DNA from: Henricia sp. BOLD:AAB3569
Lineage: Eukaryota; Echinodermata; Asteroidea; Spinulosida; Echinasteridae
Length of the DNA stretch: 64,000 nt
Reading direction: 5' to 3'
Assembly: GCA_037783545.1 (NCBI GenBank)
Contig: JBBELK010000525.1
Coordinates: forward strand, 1,922,001-1,986,000
Part shown: in pieces, positions 56,777 through 64,000 of the stretch
Numbering within the stretch: the stretch's first letter is position 1
How the letters are laid out: each line of letters starts with the position of its first letter
The notes under the pieces: generated by a model
Seen by the model: only the letters and a program-made list of their open reading frames with translations
Told to the model about the DNA's origin: nothing
Databases searched by the model: none
Translations under genes and position numbers: made by a program

Positions 56777-57315
56777 TATAGACCATAACCATGGAAACCT
56801 TCCCTGTGTGTCCGCCACAGCTGGGACGCGGTCAGTTCATGAACTACATGCATTATGTGACGATGCTCATTGTCGTCACTTGTAATGGTGAATTCCCACT
56901 GAGCCTTTTCGCGAGTGCGTAATTGCGACGTGGGTCGCTTTATAAATACCGGTAAAGCGATTTGGAGGGACTTTTGAGTGAAACAATGCACTGAAAATCA
57001 CTGAATTATGAAAAGACTTTCCGTTTAACATGTCCAAGCTAATTATGTGGTTTTCGGTGCGTGGTTTCACCCCAAATTCCTTCCACAGAATTAGCGTGGA
57101 CGGAAAGTGTTTTCATAATTCAGTGATTTTCAGTGCATCGTTTCACTCAAAATTCCTTCAAAAGCGACGCGCGTGGCAATCACGCGCAAAGAGGCTGTGT
57201 GAATTTGTGTGTGTGTGAAGAGTGCGTTGCACGCGTCATGGATGCTCGCTGTTCGATTCAACAACAACGCAAATGGCGGACGTGTACAGGGAAGGCGTCT
57301 TGGGAATGGTCTATA
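56777..57315. mobile_element. Foldback element, TATAGACCAT family, copy 2
   Basis: Ends TATAGACCATAACCATGG and TGGTCTATA; inner AAATTCCTTCCACAGAATTA and TCACTCAAAATTCC arms match copy 1 at 34146-34635. Confidence 0.8.
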
Positions 57316-58348
57316 TAATATGCACATATGGAAATTGCTCTGAATGACATGTGCTTTACCGGTAACATGTTTTCCTTTTGACAAGTTTCACGTTATACCA
57401 TCTGGGGCTTTTGATTGGAAAAAGATGATTCCTGTGAAGATAATTTTGCTCATCGATCGTGGGTCTGATTGCTTTCTGGCCAGAAAAACAAATGCAATTT
57501 AATAATGCACATTTATACAGGTACTAGTGTTTGGTTTGGTTCATACAATGTACGCATTCATGTAAACACAGGTAATTTCATATGAAAAAAACAATTTACA
57601 GAAGACACGAAGTGTATTGAACCCCTTCGAACACGTGCAAATACGCCATTTTGGGAGTCTAATAATGCTGAGTCATTGTGGAAGCGATGTGCGTGCGCGC
57701 TGTGTGTGTCTCTGGTGTTAATTGGTAATATGAAACACTATTTTTTTCTTGGCTTAATCACAAAAAAACTTTCTTCTCCAGAGTTTATTATTTCGTTATG
57801 TGTGCATTATTTGACTCTGAATTTCCTCCACACCGCTTTTTTCTGAAAACGACACACGTCAAATTTACCGTACGCGCGAAAAAGCAGTGTGAATCCACCC
57901 TTGGACCCAATTTCAATGGCAACTGGCGTCGCACTTTTGAAGCCTAGGGCACAGTGTATTAACGGATGCCATAATGCAATACTGTACATGCATGAAATCC
58001 TTTTATACAGTTTTCATCCATTGGCTTTACTCTGTATTTACAATCCTTTATTGTCCCATGTCATATGCATTATGCAGCAATGCAGGGCATGATGTTGTAA
58101 TTATAACTCAAGTAGCGTTCAATCTGTTTGGGAAATACCAGATCAGATTGGACATAATGAAGAATTTCCTGTTTGCGTTACTTGGAGGAAGACTGCATTG
58201 TAAAAGTCTGAAAACTCTTCCCTTATATGTACACATAATACGCATGTATTGGGAATAAGGGCACTCGTGTATTGTTTATGATCTAGCCGGACATTTCGCG
58301 TTACAGTATACCGCACTCGGTGATATAAAAAACAAACTCAGAACTCAC
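57316..58348. other. No supported gene; MITE remnant
   Basis: 57820-57905 matches one arm of the TATAGACCAT foldback family (CTCCACACCGCTTTTTTCTGA, GTGTGAATCCACCC). The rest shows nothing I can name. Confidence 0.4.
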
Positions 58349-58979
58349 TAAAGGCCAATTTACACGATCATACTTTTGTTATAAAAATCTATCCAACAAA
58401 TGTATGACGATGTCCGTGCTTGTTCAATGAATGGATTTTGTAGATTATCATGCGAGCTGAAATACCATGTGACCTAAATCTGTAATCTAATTGGTTTTAG
58501 AGGTCGAACAGTGTCATACATCGTCCAACATTTTCAAGCTTCTTCGCAGATGTTCAAATTTCCATTTACATGATATACAACATTTCCTCCAACATCATCA
58601 TACAAATGTTGGACGTAGTTTGAACAAAAGTATAATCGGGCCAAACAAAATAAATGGTGTGTTTACGGTAACCCGACCTGTACCTGGAATTTTTTAGGCC
58701 AAATTGCAGACCTCAAACATTTTATTGCCAATTTTAAATGAGCACTATTTGCAATAATTTCCAACGAACATAACATTTTCTACACTTGTACATAAACCTG
58801 GTTAATAGTGTTAATAGTGAGTTTCAAACATTGCAAAACAACAGGAAAATGCATGAACTGAAATGTAAAAAAAAATGACGAAATAAAATTATTTTTCTAC
58901 CTACCTACCTGGATTTGTTTTAGGCCGTTACCGCAAACGCACCTTTTATTTTGTTTGGCCTCATGTAAATTGGCCTTTA
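58349..58979. mobile_element. TIR element TAAAGGCCAATTTACA
   Basis: Left TAAAGGCCAATTTACACGAT and right TCATGTAAATTGGCCTTTA pair. In addition GGCCAAACAAAATAAATGGT at 58638 pairs with the inverse at 58935-58960, making a second inner palindrome. Confidence 0.8.
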
Positions 58980-60121
58980 CAGAAGAATATAATTTGCCAA
59001 AGGGCTCTGGGAAAACGGGGAAAAAATTGGAAATGGCGGATCATTACATTGAGAAAATTATGCAATTGCTTTATTTGGAACACCTGAGACTGACATGTTT
59101 TTGCCTTACAGCACAATGTAACAGAGTATGCCTACATCAGTAGTTGTGTTATCTCCTAACCACTGTCTCGTTAGTCATCATCCATGTGCCCTTAGGCAAG
59201 GTACTTTGCCATAATAAGCATCCTAATTATAATTTAGATTGAACAGATGAAAATTAGGCCAAACAAAAGGAATAGGCTTTATTTAGAAAAGTCAACTTGA
59301 TATTAAAAAGGAAGTTTGAATGGAATTTTGAACCTGATCAACAACAGAAATAGCCATGAAACAGATATTGCCATCTTAGGTGAAATTGGGTTAGGCATTT
59401 CAATGGAAAGATATAAATAAAACACATAATACTCTCCACTTCCTGACCATTTGATCAGTGTTGCGTGGCCAATCTCCTCAATAACAGGATTGTTTTTCTA
59501 ACGGGATTCATTCTATCTTAATTTCCCAGTCATTTTCGATAATCCTGCAAATAATGCGAATTTGACTCAGGCACTCAAAAACGACAACAATCCAGCAGCC
59601 AGAAATTATACTAATTTCCTGGGTGATGTTGGCACATGATTTCCATTATTCATGTGTGCACGTACGTATCTTGCGGGCACATTAGTCACCGGGAGAAATG
59701 TGGGCATTCCCCCGTCCTTTCAAGTACGTGCTGTCCTCAGGCCGAGTTTGTGTATCCGCCTCTGAGAAATCCAATGATAGCATTCACAATTCTCTCTAAC
59801 GTGCCTCGTCCAATCTCGTTACGAAGTATCAAGTTTCCGTCACGACGCATATTTGATGAATTCAGCTGCTTTGCTTACGCCATAAGTGTTGACACGTTCG
59901 AGCTGGAAGAAACCCCCACAATGGCACACAATCCCGTCGAGACTTTGCCAATTGCGAAATGACATGCACTAACGAGCTACTGATGAAGAGATTTGTTAGC
60001 GGAAAGAAAACATTAGGGGATTAGATTGTGAAATTAGATGCTCTGTGCGTGTGAATTGCTTGTGCAGAAATGTCTAGTTGATTTACAGGGGTGTGTTGAC
60101 ATAAAGAGCGCCAAATATTTA
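58980..60121. other. No firm gene; weak exon candidate and SINE scrap
   Basis: 59190-59215 (GTGCCCTTAGGCAAGGTACT) matches the SINE body. From 59530, after TTTCCCAG, a frame reads FDNPANNANLTQALKNDNNP, then ARNYTNFLGDV before TGA at 59637; it has no match I can name and does not fit tweety phase directly. The 59636-59962 frame is unsupported. Confidence 0.3.
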
Positions 60122-60262
60122 TTTAAAGTCACAGGCTCGTCATTGCGTGCGTGAGGCCAAATTTATGCCACGAAATACGCAGCTCCATGCCTTTGCTATA
60201 GAGCTGGTATTTCGTGGCACGAATTTGGCTTCACGCGCGCATTGATGTGCCTCTGCCTTTAA
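60122..60262. mobile_element. Palindromic MITE, most diverged copy
   Basis: AAAGTCACAGGCTCGTCATT to GTGCCTCTGCCTTTAA with AAATACGCAGCTCCATGCC and ATTTCGTGGCACGAATTTGG arms. Confidence 0.8.
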
Positions 60263-61316
60263 TGTCTGACTAAAGACAGATTTTGGGAAAATTAAAAGAC
60301 TAAAACAATTGTTGGACTTGCATAAGGGCTATACCGAACAAAAGAAATGCAAATTTTCAGTTTAATCAAAATATTGAAAATTTCTTTTTTAATTATGTTG
60401 ACATCGAAATATTCACATAACAGCTTCATTATGCATGACTGCATAAAGCTTCTGTGTGCTGAAAATTCCCACCCTCAGATTGACTGCCTTTTCAATCATA
60501 AATTTTGTTTTTGTTTTTTTTGCATTTCTTTTGTTGCTCTGTTTAGTTCGAGGTTTTCTGCAAAAATTATTCTTGTACAAAAACCTTAGTTAACCATAAT
60601 GTAATCTAATACTTGTAATACAAAAATGGGATTTGTAGAACTTTACATTTTTGCCTTGGTGTGTTTTTGTAATTATTGGCTTCATACGTACGCTACGTTT
60701 TTGCTGTTAAAGAACTGCCATCTTGTGGGGCAGTTTCTTGATTCTTCGAGGACATACATGGTTGCTTTATTGTTGACCAATTTAAATGTTGTCCACAATT
60801 ATTAGATGGCAGCTATTCTCCAATTTCACACTGTGATGTGTTCCATTATCTGTCTCAAAATGGAAATATATCCAATTAAAAAGAAGCTGAAACCAACACT
60901 TAGCATTTCATAAACAGTCCAATAGTCACATGCTTGCATGTGCCGGGACAAGATGTAAAAGCGGATGTCATTTCTGCCTGTCATACTTACTAGATTCTGA
61001 GCTGTCGAAATGAGTGGGGTGGGTTAGGTCAAACTAAAGGAACTTAGCATTATTCAATTAGCAATTCCCTAATGTGCTGGCCACGGTTGTCAGAGTATTA
61101 AAAAAAGCACATTTCACGAATTATATAGACCAAACTGTACAAGTATGTGCAGTAGTATCACCACAGCCTTTTCACACTAGAGTCGACCAACCCAGGTTAA
61201 AATTAACCATGGGTTTCTCTGGGGCTCTATCTGGTTAGGTTTTTTTGCACTATATATAGAATGCAATGAGTTGTGATTTTCCACTCTTGCATATATATAA
61301 ACTCCTCAAAAAAAAA
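60263..61316. other. No supported gene; short repeat at 60715-60805
   Basis: 60715-60805 is the inverse of a short repeat also at about 31832-31918 and 61725-61805 (GTCAACAATGTAAGCAC, ATGTCCTCGAGG, AAAGAAACTG). Otherwise AT-rich, with nothing recognised. Confidence 0.45.
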
Positions 61317-61524
61317 CAATTGGGGGATGTGCAGCACAGCTGAATACGGGGGCGGGTGTAAAGTGAAATGTCACAAAATGTATTGCTATTGTCAAAAAGT
61401 GCATTGACACATTCCCATCCTCCAAGCAAAAGGGGAATGCACTGCATGACGATAGCAGTGAATTTTGTGACATTTCACTTTCCACCCACCCCTGTATTCC
61501 GCTATACTGCACATCCCCCAATTG
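61317..61524. mobile_element. Foldback MITE CAATTGGGGGATGTGCAG
   Basis: CAATTGGGGGATGTGCAG and CTGCACATCCCCCAATTG are perfect inverses; AGTGAAATGTCACAAAAT pairs further in, around a CCAAGCAAAAGG centre. Confidence 0.9.
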
Positions 61525-61984
61525 ATTAATCATAACAAATGACACATCACTGTAAAGAGGAATAACAGGGCTTTCCAATGATACCAAATCAAGGGAAATG
61601 ATTTAGTAACAAGAGAGAAATCGTCAGTCAAACTTGACTTTCTGAACTTTTTTTTAGGAGTTTATATATAAATTTGATTCGAATAGCTGCATTCTTGTAG
61701 TGCAACTTTAGTCATTTAAATTAGTCAACAATGTAAGCACACAATGTGCTGCTGCATACATGTCCTCGAGGGATAAAGAAACTGTCCCACAACTTGACAG
61801 CTATTCGACAGTCTATAGATAATGCGCCCTCTGACGTCACAACAAACCAAAACATGCCCGTCGTTATGTCCACGCATCATGTTTTACATAAATTTGGTTT
61901 AGGAATGTGGTCGCATGCCAAATTGTCTTTGAATTTTGTGACCTTATATATTTCTGACCATTGTCAAGGGTCGTGGTAAAGATT

Positions 61985-62650
61985 ATACAATCCATAAAAA
62001 CCACTCCCCGGATAAAAACAAATAAAATAAAAAAACTTAAAACGGTAAGTATCACAAAAACTTGATAAAAAGTTAATTATTATTATAAAATCCACAAAAA
62101 AGGGGGATGTTCTAGGACAAACGAAATATATTATACGAGAATAAAGCAGGATTAAAACACTCAGTCAAGCAAATTAACAAACAAATTCACGGACCTAACG
62201 AAAAAAATGAAAGCAATCACAGGCAACAAAATGCAAAAGGATACAAGACAAAAGCAATACAAATTTAAAGGAATTATAAATTATAGGAAACATACAAGAA
62301 TATGTACAATTATAAATAATTCACACCGATAAAACGTAAACCAAAATTATAAACTAACTAAACAGTTAAAAAATCTAAAATTTTAGCCGTTCCACTCGTT
62401 AGCAGTTTGGACGAAGTAAGAGTACTTGTAGCAGTCAGTTCTAGCAAATGGAATATTGAGCTTTTCACTATGGTCATTTCTTCCAATTCTAACAGCAGGA
62501 GTAAATTTTTGAAGAGATTTTGCATTAATGTTTCCTTTAAGAATTTTGAAGCACATGACCAAGCGCAAATACTTTCTTCTAATTTGTAGGTTGACCCAGC
62601 CCAGTTGGTTTAAATGTACATGTATGTCCATTTTAAGTTTCTTGTTTCCA
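61985..62650 (-). mobile_element. 5'-truncated LINE 3' end
   Basis: Minus-strand frame from about 62650 to 62383 reads LGWVNLQIRRKYLRLVMCFK, then PFARTDCYKYSYFVQTANEW. This is the LINE C-terminal pattern L.W..L..RR...RL...YKI, ..R.....Y.YSFF..T...WN. It is followed by a T/AT-rich 3' UTR to about 61985. A different family from the LINE at 40439. The upstream part of the frame (62651-62778) is unrelated. Confidence 0.75.
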
Positions 62651-62950
62651 AAAATAGAAACTTTTCTGACGTGATTATTTGCGTCTGAGGTACGTTGCGC
62701 CAAGGAGTCATGGTTTGTCTGCACAGGAAATATGTCACCATCCTTGAATGTTGGTGGTATGTGAACCACTGACTTCATTTCTGAGAGAGTACGAAATAGG
62801 ACAACTGTGAAAAGATAACATACAGTTAGTGTGTTGAGAACAGTTTAATAGGCCCAAAATTGTCTAGGTTTCACTTAAAATGTACATATTACCGATATGT
62901 CAATGAAAAAATTTTAACCCTAAAATTGTTCCGGTAGTGGTTATTTCTAA

Positions 62951-63338
62951 GGTGATGTTCCCATTGGACTTTTTTTGGTAAATCTCCCGTGGTTGTGCGG
63001 GTGAGTAACAAAATTAAGTCCAATTGGGACGCACAGAGAATTAGCGTCCCTGTAAAGTTACCACGATGTAAAATTTACAGGGCGAGAGAGGCCGCGGAAA
63101 CTTTCTGCTCGGCAGCGGGGTTTTTACAGGGCCCTCTGTAAAAATTAACCTGACTCTGCAGTAAACTATGGGCCTGCACGCAAAAGTTTACTGCAAGGTC
63201 GCGGTAGCTTTCCGCATGGGCACTGAAAGCAATTGCAAATGGGAACGCATGGGAAGATTACACAAAGGAATGTTGTCAAAGGTCGCGGTAATTTTCCGCG
63301 AGGCAGCGGAAAAGAAAGTCCAATGGGAACATGCCATA
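62951..63338. mobile_element. TIR element GTTCCCATTGGACTTT
   Basis: Left ATGTTCCCATTGGACTTTTT and right AAAGTCCAATGGGAACAT pair. Inside are several GGTCGCGGTAG/TTTCCGCG and GTAAAnnTTACA inverted pieces. The 63168-63416 frame reads across it and is not a gene. Confidence 0.75.
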
Positions 63339-64000
63339 GGTAAATTTTTACCTAGTTGGCACATCTGGCAAAACGGTGACAAAATACAATTTTTTTTTGC
63401 GCTATTAATTTTATGATTTATCTATTGACGGGGAGAAATTTCTATTTCATGAGCCCTGCAGTACATGTGTTTATGCGAAAAGCAAAGCTACCATTTGTAC
63501 GAATTTGTCAATTTCCAGAGAAAAATACTTAAAAACTTTGTCCAGTTTCTCTTGTGATAAAATGACATCTGTCATGTAACATCTATTAAAGTTGTTGTGT
63601 CTCCTTGCATACACTCTCTATACTCCCTCGCAATTTTTATGTTTAACAAAAGAAACCTATTTTAAATAACTACCTCATTCACACAAAAAACGTCAACCTT
63701 GGAAAGTGGAATTCTTTCCAACTGAAAGATTCGACCTTTAACTCTTATTCAAACTTGAGCTGTGATTCACGCATTTGTGTGTTATAGAATGCCTTTTATG
63801 GTTAGTGTTTTTCTTGTCGTCACTTATTACAAATGCGGCAAATAGTATTGTTGTGATGACGAAGAATCCCTCTTGTGCAAGTTTCATATTTTTGCCTGGC
63901 TTTATTTATTCTAAATTTAGTTTGTTCGTCAAATATGAAGGCCACATTTGACTCGGTGAAATTTGTTTCAGCATTCAGCCCATGTGGTTGTTTTGCCAAT
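63339..64000. other. No supported gene
   Basis: AT-rich. TTTGTTTCAG at about 63967-63976 could be an acceptor, but what follows does not read as tweety. Confidence 0.4.

Noticed and set aside
59636-59962. 108-residue plus-strand frame
   Set aside because: No recognisable motif and no splice or repeat context supporting coding. Left as unsupported.

Overview
The window is eukaryotic nuclear DNA, most likely from a marine invertebrate. It has introns with GT/AG boundaries, tRNA-derived SINEs, LINE 3' ends, many foldback MITEs and Helitron-superfamily repeats, and the coding parts are far richer in GC than the AT-rich introns. A deuterostome such as an echinoderm, hemichordate or cephalochordate is a reasonable guess, but the sequence does not settle it.

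Layout. Bases 1-19990 are almost wholly mobile DNA: a cluster of non-autonomous Helitron/Helentron-like (HINE-type) elements. Two copies or part-copies lie in reverse orientation on the left. They meet forward copies head to head at about 5.9-6.3 kb, and the forward copies then run in tandem to 19990. Units end in a hairpin followed by CTAG and a T, and carry AGGTGATCGGGCT at the 5' side with its inverted copy just before the 3' hairpin. A 1.85 kb stretch is duplicated at an offset of 4043 bp.

Bases 20439-39898 (minus strand) hold what looks like a complete gene. I assembled 18 coding exons whose splice phases all agree (3495 nt, 1164 residues). It encodes a short charged N-terminus, a ladder of TQT/CQT motifs, a proline-rich linker, a PLAT/LH2 domain, a Ser/Gly/Asp-rich disordered region, five ankyrin repeats and a charged tail. 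I cannot give it an orthologue name.

Bases 41632-53871 (plus strand) hold the first five coding exons of a tweety-family membrane protein gene (TTYH). The start and three transmembrane segments are present; the C-terminal half was not found before the window ends. The two genes are head to head, with a 1.7 kb interval occupied largely by a LINE 3' end nested in a DNA element.

Introns, and the region after 53871, are packed with foldback and TIR elements. These include six copies of one palindromic MITE, a 1.2 kb Harbinger-like element with a TAA target duplication, two copies of a 0.5 kb foldback and a second LINE 3' end near 62.4 kb. I saw no rRNA gene, intact tRNA gene or CRISPR array.
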